A stretch of 64,000 nt of DNA from Alloascoidea africana. Lineage: Eukaryota; Ascomycota; Alloascoideomycetes; Alloascoideales; Alloascoideaceae. Each line of letters begins with the position of its first letter. Position 1 is the stretch's first letter. The DNA is taken from contig JAKTTT010000016.1 in assembly GCA_030581615.1 (NCBI GenBank), forward strand, positions 1 to 64,000. Reading direction: 5' to 3'. Below, piece by piece: positions 9,329-20,008 of this stretch. The notes beneath the pieces are model-generated. The model worked only from the letters and a program-made list of their open reading frames with translations. It was not told where the DNA came from and did no database searches. The translations under genes and the position numbers were made by a program.

Positions 9329-12300
9329 TATGGTTTTTGTAGATGAGAAATTATGATGAATGGTTAAAAAAGATTGTGAATCTGATTCAAGAGAAGTAAT
9401 GGAGTTTTTTTGTAGAGAAAGGACCCTCCCTTTTATCTGTTTGCTTATGGTATTATTTTTCAAGCACCGAAGCGGCAGATAAGGCTATAAGAATATACGT
9501 CTACAAGCAAAAATAATGATTTAATGCGGATTATTCCAACATATCACTATGCAAGGAAAAATATATGTTCATTTTGGACTTGTTTTACAGTATTATTGTC
9601 CCGAACTAGTTGGCCACACTTTCAAATAAACAGGATTTCTTAACTTCAGCCCTGCATCAAAAAAGCTTCATGATTACCCTTGAATGATGGCTATGCCAAT
9701 CATAGCATTACATATGCAATGAGGTGGGACGTATTTCATCTAAATATTTAATGGTTTTCTTAGCAAAACAACCAGTCAAACAAATAGTGCAAAAACCAGA
9801 TTCAGCTATCAAGTAGCCACTAATTCTATTTCTCCCAAATTGACCCAAGTGGCTGATGATTCTCAAATACCCGAGCCAAGCCCCTTCGGACATCTCAATG
9901 AGGCGTTATAATAATGGAAGCATTCATTTAGGATGAAAACACAGACACTGCGATCCCGCATTAAATACAAAAACATAAGCATAAGAAGACTGAGCTTGTG
10001 TTATAGCATTTGCCGTATGATTGAGACACAGCCGGGCTTCGAAAGCGTTTGCAGCAGACTTGAACTGATGAAAGGTCAATATATGCGTTTGACTCCGACT
10101 GTATTTTGCCACCGCTGCACAAAGACCAAACCGTAGAAAAAAGGAAACAATACTTTTATCAACATTAAGAAAGAGAGGTGGTAGAGAACAGCAGAATCAA
10201 AAAACAAATTGTCATGAAAAGCACTTCCTTTCGCATTTCTTTGAGTTCAGTTAGAAGTTTCCAGGATGAGTTAAAATGTTTTCACCGAAAAACAGTGTTA
10301 GGCTACGGATGTCGGAAGGCTGGGACATCCGTATCCTAACAATCAGAACTGAATCATAGATTTATGACAAAACATTTTGAAAAAAACGTTGCCTATTCAT
10401 TTTTGATTCTTCTCAACATCTTTGAACTGATTTCTACAGTTAGCGATTTGAAAAAAAAATTGTTGCCGACCTCGAATTTCTTGGAAAAAAGGATTCCTAG
10501 TCTATGAGCTTGGATGATCCGTATTATTTCATATTTTCATTCTATATTATCCAAAACACTCAACTATTGATCCTCTGCTATCCTCACATTTTTTTCAAGG
10601 GGCAATGTGTAGAATTCAATATATCACAGAATATGAGTGTTTGTTTGATTGTATTGCAAATCGTTTTTTTTCCCATTTTAATAGTATGGTCTTTTTATGA
10701 TTTTCTGAAATGATCAGCTTTTTAACTGACTAAAAGATAACCAAAAATTGTCGTCAAGTATTTCCATTTTATAAAGTCGGAAAAATTTTAGCTCAATACA
10801 AAATGAATGATTCTACACACAGAAGATTTGAGCTAAACAGAAATTTATTATCTTTTCAGAGTAGTAGATTCTATATGTCGCATATATACTGGCGTGCAAT
10901 CGGCTCTTCTTTTTCAACCAATCCTTCAAGATTATAAGCTCACTAAGGAAACAAATCAGGATGGAAGTAAAAAAACAGAAATCGTTAGAATTTTCTACCT
11001 CAAAGAGATGCTTCTCTTAAGAGTACCAATCCAGAACGTATTTTGATTCTCTTTAAAATATGCCTTTCTTGTGACAATACTCCATTTAAGAATTCTCAAA
11101 CCAAATGATATCTTGAACTGGGTGTATGATCTACTAGAATGCTCAACAAGGACAGGAGGTAAATTATGAGAGTTCCTGTTGTATATTAAATCTTGTGTAG
11201 AAAATTAAGAAAAGACAAAAGTCTATGATCTTCTCTTATATTAAGACGGAGGTTAACGAAATGTCCAGGCTTGGAGCAACTTCTACAGGAAAAGCCTTTG
11301 ATTAGGGGCAATTATTCTTAAAAGCAATATCAGTAGAATTATTCAAGAGCAGTTTTGGAATTCAGTATCATCTACGAGTAAGGGTTTCCCCTCCTTTTCT
11401 CGATTTCTCGATAAGCGTCTGGATGCAGTTTCAATTTCCATCCGACAATACTTCCAAGGACAATCATATCTCAATGAGACTCTTTCATTGTTTTTTCAAA
11501 AAGAGCAAGATAGTTTCAAAAGCTTGGCTGTGATTCAACAAAGTCAACTTAGTAAGTAATAAACAACAACAAACGCACAGGTTGTGTTTTACCTGACTCT
11601 ATTTGCCACATAACTATCAAACATCAGATCTATCTGCGCTATGGCCTATGACATACGGCCTAAATAAAAGTTTCTGCTTCAAAGAACAAGTAAGAACATA
11701 ATAATACATATCTGATAATACAGTTTCTCTTCATCAGCAAAAATATACAAGTAGTACCTTCCTAACAAAAGTTGCTACAAGGACAATCTACTATGTCCAA
11801 TCGCATAGCGATAAAAGGCCACAAAGAAACCTGTATGAATTCAATGCAAAATTCTGTCTCTTGGTTTAGAAATGAGTCTCAACTACAAACTGGTGAAATC
11901 GCTCAGTCTATTGCCGAGAAAGGATATAGACAAGGTAAAGTAAATCATATCCTCGGAAAATATACTACTTTAAGGAAATCTAGGGATTTCTAGCTTTGAA
12001 TTTAGAAAAAATTGAACATTCTCTACCAACAGGAGATTCTTTGCCATTCAATCCTCAATACTGAGACAGGAACGACAGACGCCCACAATTAACCTGTTCG
12101 ATCTTCCTCAACTAGAAAGGTTAAAGAAGAAAGTATGCTTTCCCAATCCTTAAGCTTGTTTGTAACAGTTTGAGAAGCAAGAATTACAGGTCTAACGCAA
12201 TTAAGAAATTTGCGTTCACTTCCTTGTGTGTTTATCGTCTTTTATATTGTAGTTCTATAATCTAACATCCCCGTCCGTGATAGCACACTTCCTTGTCTCC

Positions 12301-12559
12301 TTCATCTTCCTCACCTATCGAACAAGATGAAGAGAAAACGGGAAAAGATCTAACAACATCTCCCAAAAACTTCTAAGCCTTTCCAAAACGGCTAATCGAC
12401 ACCCACTTTACAAAAAACAGTGCAAAAAGGAATAGATATCTTGAATGAAAAGTGCCCTGGTCGGCCGGCTTTGGCAACGCAAATTTTAGAAGTAGATCCG
12501 CATCTTCTTTTTTAATATTAAAGTCTACTACACATTTCTCATCTATTTCTACGTACACA
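9329..12559. other. 3.2-kb gene-free AT-rich stretch
   Basis: Upstream flank of the RTA1-like gene followed by AT-rich sequence with no frame I would call a gene. The one clear structure is the hairpin at 10297-10340. Confidence 0.5.
10297..10340. repeat. 17-bp inverted repeat (hairpin)
   Basis: Arms 10297-10313 and 10324-10340 (GTTAGGCTACGGATGTC and its complement) match at 16 of 17 positions around a 10-base loop. No coding context. It could be a transposon terminus or a chance hairpin. Confidence 0.7.
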
Positions 12560-13275
12560 CTACAAAACTTCCGGATACACAATATTTTTGGCTTCTATTG
12601 AATCTCGGCCAAGGAAGACGGTCAAGTTAACTTTCGTCACTCTTGACAACCAACCCCACGTAAAGCTGGCTAAGAGAGAAAGCTGGGGATAGCAGGCCGC
12701 CGACGCCAACATGTTGCAGAGACTTGCCCTGAGATTTGTTTACAGCTATCCCAAGTGCCAATCTCAAAACTATTTCCTTGGGAGCTCATAACCAAACCCA
12801 TCGGTTTTGATCGTGATCTGTGGGATAAAGACAGTAGTTATCACCACCCATATCGCGGGCATGTAGAACGTGCTCACCCAAAGATGTAGTAATAAGTCGT
12901 GTCCCGTTAAAGGCCAACAGTAGGGTTTAGATTCCGTTATAATATTATGAGAACATCGGCTTTCAACTCCAGTTCATCTACAGGTAAATAGGTACAATTA
13001 AAAGTATGGAAGTATTCAGGAGGAATTGAGCGGTCCTCTTACTCGTCTTCCAGATCATCATTGACCAAGCCTTTTGCAAGGTATTCTGGAGACAGACAAG
13101 AACCACATCCTCTCTCTGGCACTTTGGCACAACGGACAAGGTCTGATCCCACTCGCCCTCCCCATCACAACTGGAATCCCACCAAAAGCTGGTCCAGTAA
13201 TGTCGTCCGCCCCCTTCACATCGCACGGTGCTCGGCGAAGAGCCTCATAGCACACTCTAAGCAGCATTGACACCC
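12560..13275 (-). mobile_element. Helitron/PIF1-type helicase remnant
   Basis: Minus-strand sequence reads in pieces as the C-terminal half of a Helitron-type (PIF1 superfamily) helicase. From upstream to downstream there is a segment with FGGIPVVMG and then QTLSVVPKCQREDVV, matching the FGGK-VVLGGDFRQ-LPVVP region. Next comes AVNKSQGKSLQHVGV with SLSQLYVGL, matching the NKSQGQTL and QLYVALSRV region. The family-like end KNIVYPEVL and a stop at 12560 follow. The pieces lie in more than one reading frame, so the copy is dead. I found no Rep domain and no clear Helitron ends. The fossil Ty1/copia repeat begins about 100 bp further along. Confidence 0.72.
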
Positions 13276-13369
13276 CATCCCAGTTAATGAGATTGGCGTA
13301 GGTTCCTCGTTATAGGCAGGAATTTTGAATCTGGGGTTGTAGTTTCTTATCCTCTTCCAACCTTGGCGA

Positions 13370-14220
13370 GTTGTTGAATGTTAGAAAGAGTTCATGCTCT
13401 TTGGTTCCAGTTTCTTCTTCGTGCTCAGATAGATCTCTCTCTGTAGTTCCTTTCGACTCCCTATTCCTTTCGTGCTCATTAGTCTGACCACATTCGTGAT
13501 ATCCTTTCCTAGTTCCACGTGTCCACCGCTGCACATCGTCACTTTCCACCTTTGTCAGGTTATGAAGCCCCTTTTTGCGATCCGGTACCTCGATATTAGC
13601 TCTCAGATCCTACACGACTACTTTTGCTTTGCAAGACAAAACTTGACCGCCTCTGATTACCGCCGTCCGTTACAAAACTTCACAGCATACACTACTCACG
13701 TCCGCAAGTTTTCAACTCTTGTTTCAATATGCTAAAACTGCGCCTTGCCAAAGCACTTGCGATAGACCCCACAACGGCTATCAACCGCCTTATGACCATG
13801 GAGGTTTCACCAGAAGACCTCACAGCTCTTCAAGCGGAATTTTCCTCCGATGAACTAGAATACATTTCTTGTTCCTCGTCCATGCCACCACCAACCCTTC
13901 TACTGCCACCACCATCGCCGCATTTTTGGGTGGTGTCATCGTAATAGGACCACACTCTTACTTACCCAGGCTGGTGCTCCTCCCACCAAACTACCACCTC
14001 ATGGGTGATACCACTTCTGATCTTTATCAGAACAGAATGGTACTCCTCAAGCTACAATCTTTAAACCTGGATTCCCACTTTACGGCAAGCTTCGCTCTTT
14101 CAACCTTCAGCACTTCGCTCAAATCCGGGAAATCGGGTTTGGTACAATTCACTGGACACAACTACCTATTGTGGCACTCTCGCCTGACCAGTAGTATACT
14201 GGTCTCGGCAGGCATCAAAT
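13370..14220 (+). repeat. Left arm of a ~0.85-kb inverted repeat
   Basis: Matches the reverse complement of about 14346-15190 along its length with scattered differences. It carries the plus-strand copy of the fossil gag. The arms are separated by about 125 bp. Confidence 0.85.
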
Positions 14221-14345
14221 CACAAATGGTGTCGTCAACCGATTTGATGATATTGCTTGCATATACCTGGTCTCGTTGTCTTGAAGTATCAGTCGGAGTA
14301 AAGGTGGCAGGGAAGAACTGTGCCATGTCGACGTCGAGGTATGCA

Positions 14346-15190
14346 GGTTTGATGCCAGCTGAAACCAAGATACTGGTCAGGCGAGAGTGCCACAATAGGT
14401 AGTTGTGTCCAGTGAGTTGTACCAAACCCGATTTTCCCGGATTTGAGCGAAGTGCTGAAGGTTGAAAGAGCGAAACTTGCCGTAAAGTGGGAATCCAGGT
14501 TTAAAGATTGTAGCTTGAGGAGTACCATTCTGTTCTGATAAAGATCAGAAGTGGTATCACCCATGAGGTGGTAGTTTGGTGGGAGGAGCACCAGCCTGGG
14601 TAAGTAAGAGTGTGGTCCTATTACGATGACACCACCCAAAAATGCGGCGATGGTGGCGGCAGTAGAAGGGTTGGTGGTGGCATGGACGAGGAACATAGAA
14701 ATGTATTCTAGTTCATCGGAGGAAAATTCCGCTTGAAGAGCTGTGAGGTCTTCTGGTGAAACCTCCATGGTCATGAGGTGGTTGATAGCCGTTGTGGGGT
14801 CTATCGCAAGTGCTTTGGCAAGGTGCAGTTTTAGCATATTGAAACAAGAGTTGAAAACTTGCGGACGTGAGTAGTGTGTGCTGTGAAGTTTTGTAACGGA
14901 CGGCGGTAATCAGAGGCGGTCAAGTTTTGTCTTGCAAAGCAAAAGTAGTCGTGTAGGATTTGAGATCTAGTATGGAGGTATCCGGATCGCAAAAAGGGGT
15001 TTCATAACCTGACAAAGGTGGAAAGTGACGATGTGGAGTGGTGGACACACGGAACTAGGAAAGGCTATCACGAACGTGGTCAGACTAATGAACACGAAAG
15101 GAACTACAGTGGAAGATCTAAAGACTATGTCGTAGATCTGAACACGAAGAACTGGGACGAAAGAGCATGAACTTTTTCTAACAATCTTGC
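14346..15190 (-). repeat. Right arm of the ~0.85-kb inverted repeat
   Basis: Head-to-head partner of 13370-14220. The short spacer between the arms continues the fossil gag of this right arm. Confidence 0.85.
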
Positions 15191-15386
15191 ACTCTCAACA
15201 CTAAAAGGTGCTCCGTGTCTATCTGAAGCTGAATCCAAAATTGTGGATTAAGGAAAATTCATTTATGTGTTGGGACTGCGCCAGAGGGAAGCAACACATG
15301 AATGAATTTTCCTTAAGAGCTTTATCCACAATTTTGGATTCAGCCTCGGATAAACATGGTGCTCCTTTTAGTGTAGAGAGTGCAAG
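15186..15386. repeat. Small palindrome inside the copia fossil
   Basis: Arms 15186-15272 and 15292-15386 are inverted copies of each other with a 19-base spacer and a few differences. The repeated segment is the gag-pre-integrase region. It abuts the right arm of the larger inverted repeat. Confidence 0.85.
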
Positions 15387-15551
15387 ATGGCTAAACTTTT
15401 GGTGAATCTTCATTGGCGTAAGAGATAACACATGTGTTACCTCCCCAGCCACGATTTCATCATCTGTTACACACTCCTCAACAGCAGTTTCTTCTGTTTG
15501 GCAGCTCTCCATAAGCATTTGAGTTTGCATTGCCTCTACTATATTGTTCAC

Positions 15552-16993
15552 TTGTTCTCGAATGGATTTGAACTCGTGACAGAATGGATGGAGGTTAGGA
15601 TGAAGGACTGGTCTGCGTGTTTTAAGGCAAAATCTGTTTCTTCACTTTCGCTTTTTCGGAGCTGGGTAGGAGCTTCGTATGGAAGTATCATACTCTACCA
15701 GAGATTGATATAGGGGAGGGACAGAGGATATGACAATAGAAACCAAAGAATAGGCGGGAAAGCAACTACAATGGAGGGAACTGATGTATATTTTAACGAG
15801 TAGGTGTGCCAAAGTCAGAAATTCCAAGTGCGGGAAGTGTAGTCTGATTTCTGATTTTGATTTTGGAAGCATAGAAACTTGTGGAGAGGAGAAAAGGATC
15901 GCAATCATTTTCACGAGTCTCTGTTCCATCTTCTCCATCTTGTTCGTTTAGCCTGGATCTGGATCCGATTATACACATTGAGAAGACGCTTGACGTTATA
16001 TACTCTTCTCGCAACCCTCCAGATCCCAAATCGTCCGCAAATAACTCTTCTCTTACCAATTTTGCCACCCGTATCGTATTCCGAAACTCTTTTTCCCGCT
16101 GTTGATAAGTTTCTGTTCATCTAAAACAGAACCAGAACCAAACGCCACATCCAGCCCTTGGAATATCGCTAAAGTCCTTATCATTTCTTACCTTTGCATC
16201 TTCTGTGTCTCTTGTCTCTTTTTTCTATGCCTTCTCCTATCCTAATCACCATAAACCAATTTCTGGCGATGGTTGACAACCCCTCGGCGCTTAACAAACA
16301 ACAAAACTCTTAAGAAAAGTGTGAAACGGTTTATTTGCGAATCAAAAAATCAGCCATACAGCCCTGTCCAAGGACAAACTACGATCCACAAAGCAGGAAA
16401 CCTGGACGGGTATTCAGTAATAATGTGAATGATACAGATTTTATCAAAAAAAAGTTGGGTAGAAAGTGGAGATTGATGGATACAAAAGAAGTAAGGAAGA
16501 AAGGACATGAGCACTTAATTCTTCCACTCTCCTTTATGAATACTGGGGGAAATAAAAGAGGTTACCCTCTTAAATTTAGCAAAAGCATACGATTAGATTA
16601 ATTGTTTTTTAGATAAGAATACACGGGGATGGTTTACATTGATCAGTTTGATTTAGGGCGTGTTTTCAATCTTGATAGCGTAGTCCCCTTGCTCTCTCAA
16701 AGAAGACAGAAGAATGGGACCAAGACAGGAGGAGGAGCTTTAGCACCAGTGGATCTACACACAATATATATGAACCAAAAAATCCAAACACGTAAAAGGT
16801 CCAGTGGTAGATACCACTATAGAACACTATTTTTTAAAGTTGTCACAAAACTAGGAGAAAAGAGGCAGCAGCTATCTAACCAGCAAGGTTGATGATACAC
16901 ACACTGATCTCTCTGACTATTTAAATCCTGCCACATGCACCACTTTTTAAATCCTTCCTTCTTACTTCTTTCTTCTCAGTCTCTCCGGTCGGC
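15552..16993. other. Gene-free stretch between the copia fossil and SFA1
   Basis: Degenerate sequence with no frame I can assign; part may belong to the copia fossil. The last 400 bp is AT-rich and is presumably the SFA1 3' region. Confidence 0.45.
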
Positions 16994-18172
16994 CTAAAAC
17001 ATGTCAACGACAGTTCGAATACACTCACCTGCGTGCATGTTATGGAAGGCATCGTTGATATGATCCAGATCGACCTTGTGAGTGATAAACTCGTCCACCT
17101 TTAGTGTGCCCTTGAGATAATCCTGGACCATTCCTGGCAATTGGGTTCTTCCCTTGACACCACCGAAAGCGCTTCCCTTCCAGACCCGGCCAGTGACCAA
17201 CTGGAACGGCCGCGTTGCAATTTCCTGACCTGCGGCTGCAACACCGATGATGATGGATTGACCCCAACCCTTATGACAGGCTTCAAGAGCATTTCTCATC
17301 ACTTTGACGTTGCCTGTACAATCAAAAGTAAAGTCGAGTCCACCGTCCGAAAGCTCAATTAGCTCTGCAACAATGTCTTTACCTTCCTCGGACAAGGACG
17401 TTGGATTCACAAAGTGCGTTGCACCAAACTTTATAGCCCATTCTTTCTTCTTATCGTTAATGTCAACGACGATGATCTGCTTTGCCTTGCGAGCAGCAGC
17501 ACCTTGTACCACGGAGAGACCCACGCATCCAGCACCAAACACGGCAACGGTGTCGCCTTCCTGGACGTTTGCCGTCACGGTTGCGGCGCCGTAGCCGGTT
17601 GTGATGCCGCAGCCCAATAGACAGGTGCTATCAAAGGGAGCGGATTTATCAACGGCAACGACCGAAATGTCTGTGACTACGGTGTACTGGGAGAAACCAG
17701 ATACGCCCATGTAGTGGAGCACGTCTTTCCCCTTTGCTCTGAACCTAACGGTTTCATCGGGCATGAGACCGCGGCCCTGGGTGGCTCTAATCTTGCCACA
17801 CAGGTTTGTCTTTCCAGATTTGCAAAACTTGCACTCTTTGCACTCGGGAGTATACAAGGCGATAACGTAGTCACCCACTTTGACGTTGGACACGTCCTCG
17901 CCCACGGATTCCACAATTCCAGCGGCCTCGTGTCCCAAAAGCACGGGGAAGGCACCTTCGGGATCTTTCCCGGACAAAGTGTAGGCGTCCGTATGACAAA
18001 CACCGCAATTGACGACCTTGATTCGTACTTCATGGGGGCGAGGGGGCAAAACTTCAATCTCTTCAACGCTTAGTGGCTCGCCCGCAGCCCATGCAATTGC
18101 AGCTTTGCACTTGATGATCTTGCCTGCGGTGGGACCTCCCGGCGTGGCTACTTCACTGGTTGCAACGGTCAT
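16994..18172 (-). CDS. SFA1: S-(hydroxymethyl)glutathione dehydrogenase / class III alcohol dehydrogenase
   Basis: Zinc- and NAD-dependent enzyme oxidising S-hydroxymethylglutathione in formaldehyde detoxification; it also acts on long-chain alcohols and nitrosoglutathione. The 392-residue length is normal for the family. Visible features are the catalytic-zinc region [13 protein letters not shown] and GHEAAG, the structural-zinc loop [15 protein letters not shown], the class III stretch [13 protein letters not shown], and the nucleotide-binding [10 protein letters not shown]. The start at 18172 gives a short extension before KCKAAIAW, where many family members begin, so a slightly later start is possible. 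It is divergent from the Mob-like gene across a GC-rich 715-bp region. Confidence 0.97.
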   Translation of the reverse strand: MTVATSEVATPGGPTAGKIIKCKAAIAWAAGEPLSVEEIEVLPPRPHEVRIKVVNCGVCHTDAYTLSGKDPEGAFPVLLGHEAAGIVESVGEDVSNVKVGDYVIALYTPECKECKFCKSGKTNLCGKIRATQGRGLMPDETVRFRAKGKDVLHYMGVSGFSQYTVVTDISVVAVDKSAPFDSTCLLGCGITTGYGAATVTANVQEGDTVAVFGAGCVGLSVVQGAAARKAKQIIVVDINDKKKEWAIKFGATHFVNPTSLSEEGKDIVAELIELSDGGLDFTFDCTGNVKVMRNALEACHKGWGQSIIIGVAAAGQEIATRPFQLVTGRVWKGSAFGGVKGRTQLPGMVQDYLKGTLKVDEFITHKVDLDHINDAFHNMHAGECIRTVVDMF

Positions 18173-18887
18173 TCTGCGATAAGGATTCTGATGGCTGTAG
18201 ATGGATTGTGGATGTAGTGGAGGTTGTAGAGCAGATATGGAGATCGGGGTTTTATACCTGCGAAAAGCGAACGAGCCGGCCCGCTGGCGCGGAAAAACTG
18301 CCCCGATTCGGCAATTCTGGTGTGGTCCTCACCCGGAGGCCCGCGGGGCGCGAGCGGGACCGGGACCCGACGGGACCGGGTGCCCCAGGGCAAGTCTGAG
18401 CGAGAATAGAAGAGAAGAAAAGAGAAGAGAACAGAAGAGAAGAGCCGGGGATGAAGAGAGCTGGAAGCTGGAAGCTGGAATCTGGCATGGCTGGAGATTT
18501 TTGCCTTGAGACCAAATGGACACGGGCACAAACCTCCCACGCCTGGTGCGGCCCCCAGCTGAACTGAACAGCACGCCCTTCCAAGTCGGCAGACCAAGAC
18601 CAAGACCAGGACCAAATCTGTAGAAAACAGGGCCAGGCGGGAGCAGATCCGGCTGAATGGTGCCTGGGCATGTAGCCGGCGCGACTATCACCTGGTTGCC
18701 CCAGGTCGTGTCTCTGTGTTGTTTCCTCGTAGTCCATTTTTCACCGTCACCATTTGTACTCTCCTACTCCCACTTCTCCCACTGGGCGTGTCCTCTGCGT
18801 GCTCGCCAAAGCCCTGTTCCCTCCATTGCGTGCTCTCGTATCGCCCATTAATATCCTCTGGCTCACAGACTCTGACACAGACCCAGA
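18173..18887. promoter_or_regulatory. Divergent SFA1 / Mob-like intergenic region
   Basis: GC-rich upstream DNA, with several CCCGG and GGGAC(C/G) clusters at about 18275-18390 and a purine-only AGAGAAGA-type tract at about 18405-18445. No specific factor site can be assigned. Confidence 0.4.
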
Positions 18888-19850
18888 ATGCAAATGATGG
18901 CTGATACCAGTACTGGTGACAGTGCCAGGAACAAGGCCTCTGCCATCATCACACAACTGTTCACGGACCTCTCGCGCTTTCAACAGAGCAGCAATGCGTC
19001 CGAGATGGAGCTTGAAAAGGACATGCCCGACTACAACAACATCTACTACGTCTCGACCTTGATCCGAGAACTACGGCGGGTGAACGTTCCCGATAATCTT
19101 CTCATCATTTGTCCACCTGTCATCGACCCGCAACTCTGGCTCTTTGAGAACTTTAAACGGCTGGTGATTGAGTTCAACTTTGTCCTAGCGGAACTGATAA
19201 ACGACAACTGCGGAACTACCTGTCCTGCAATGGCCATTGGTAGGGATCGAGATCGAGAGCATCAACAGGCGGAATTCAGCAGCGATGCGGACACAAACAC
19301 AAACACGGATGGCGATGGCGATGGCGATGGCGGCAGAAGACGACGACGGAGACAGCTCCAGCTCCAGCTCCAGCTCCCGCTCCAGCAGCTGCCAGCGAAA
19401 GACCAGACGGCGGCTGGCGAAGAGGTCGTTCTCAACCCCATCGGCTCGTCCGCGGCGGCCCAGAGCGCGGTCCAGTACTGCTCCTACGTGCTGGACCACG
19501 CCATGGACCTCATCTCGAGCCACCAGATGGAGTACCTGTCGCTCAACAGACTGGACATGCGCGCAAAGCTGCTCTCCAGCAGACACCTCATCGTCGTCTT
19601 CCGCAGACTCATCATGATTCTCAAACACGCCTGGCACAGACACCAGCCCGTGGTCCGAGCCCATCAGCCCCGGTTCGCGTCCCTGTTCGCGCGGCTCCTC
19701 GGCCTGGGCGCCCGCCACCGCTCCTTCCCGCCCAACGACCCCAGCCTCTGCTTCGGGCCCTTCTCCAGCCCGCAACAGCCCCAGAACGACTCCAAGGAGG
19801 ACCACGAGGAGGACTATCTCGCCGAGCTCGCGCGCTTTCTAGAGAAGTAG
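18888..19850 (+). CDS. Divergent Mob/phocein-family protein
   Basis: Mob proteins are zinc-stabilised adaptors. Canonical Mob1/2 activate NDR kinases, while phocein (Mob3/Mob4) belongs to STRIPAK. This 320-residue protein matches the fold pattern: PPVIDPQLWLFENFKRLVIEFN, then C108 and C112 followed by PAM, and later RRLIMILKHAWHRH, which supplies H247 and H252 with the usual spacing. The Cys pair is one residue closer than in the Mob1 and phocein sequences I know. Between the halves lies a 70-residue low-complexity insert (Asn/Thr, Asp/Gly, Arg and Gln/Leu runs), in the loop that varies in Mobs. The C-terminus is acidic. The N-terminal layout is nearer phocein than Mob1. Family assignment rests on pattern only. 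Confidence 0.65.
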   Translation: MQMMADTSTGDSARNKASAIITQLFTDLSRFQQSSNASEMELEKDMPDYNNIYYVSTLIRELRRVNVPDNLLIICPPVIDPQLWLFENFKRLVIEFNFVLAELINDNCGTTCPAMAIGRDRDREHQQAEFSSDADTNTNTDGDGDGDGGRRRRRRQLQLQLQLPLQQLPAKDQTAAGEEVVLNPIGSSAAAQSAVQYCSYVLDHAMDLISSHQMEYLSLNRLDMRAKLLSSRHLIVVFRRLIMILKHAWHRHQPVVRAHQPRFASLFARLLGLGARHRSFPPNDPSLCFGPFSSPQQPQNDSKEDHEEDYLAELARFLEK

Positions 19851-20008
19851 ACCCAAGGGCCAATCACCTCCGCGCATTTCTCATACACCCGTCCACCCGT
19901 CTTTTTTTCCCCAGAAAAAAAGTGAGCATTTGAAAGAGAAAGACTGAGCTTGAGAGAAACCGAACCTCCCAGACCAGCATCTCCTTTCTTCACACACACA
20001 CACACGCA

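Larger units (their letters stand above)
13370..15551. mobile_element. Fossil Ty1/copia-type LTR retrotransposon, rearranged into inverted copies
   Basis: Parts recognised: a copia-like gag with the tract FTGHNYLLWHSRLTS, present on both strands, and a gag-pre-integrase zinc segment (CWDCARGKQHMNEF), also present on both strands at 15.2-15.5 kb. No intact element, reverse transcriptase or paired LTRs were seen inside the window. The copy is broken in many places and its parts are duplicated head to head. The arms still align closely, so the inverted duplication is probably younger than the inactivation of the element. Confidence 0.75.

Noticed and set aside
9329-9463. Upstream start of the RTA1-like gene
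   Set aside because: The added 45 residues are polar and precede the family-like start; the ATG at 9328 is preferred.
13320-13549. Minus-strand Glu-rich frame at the edge of the inverted repeat
   Set aside because: Part of the fossil element and not separately conserved; not called as a gene.
15540-15600. GGATTTGAACTC, a tRNA T-arm-like string
   Set aside because: The flanking bases do not pair as a T-stem and no other tRNA arms can be placed.
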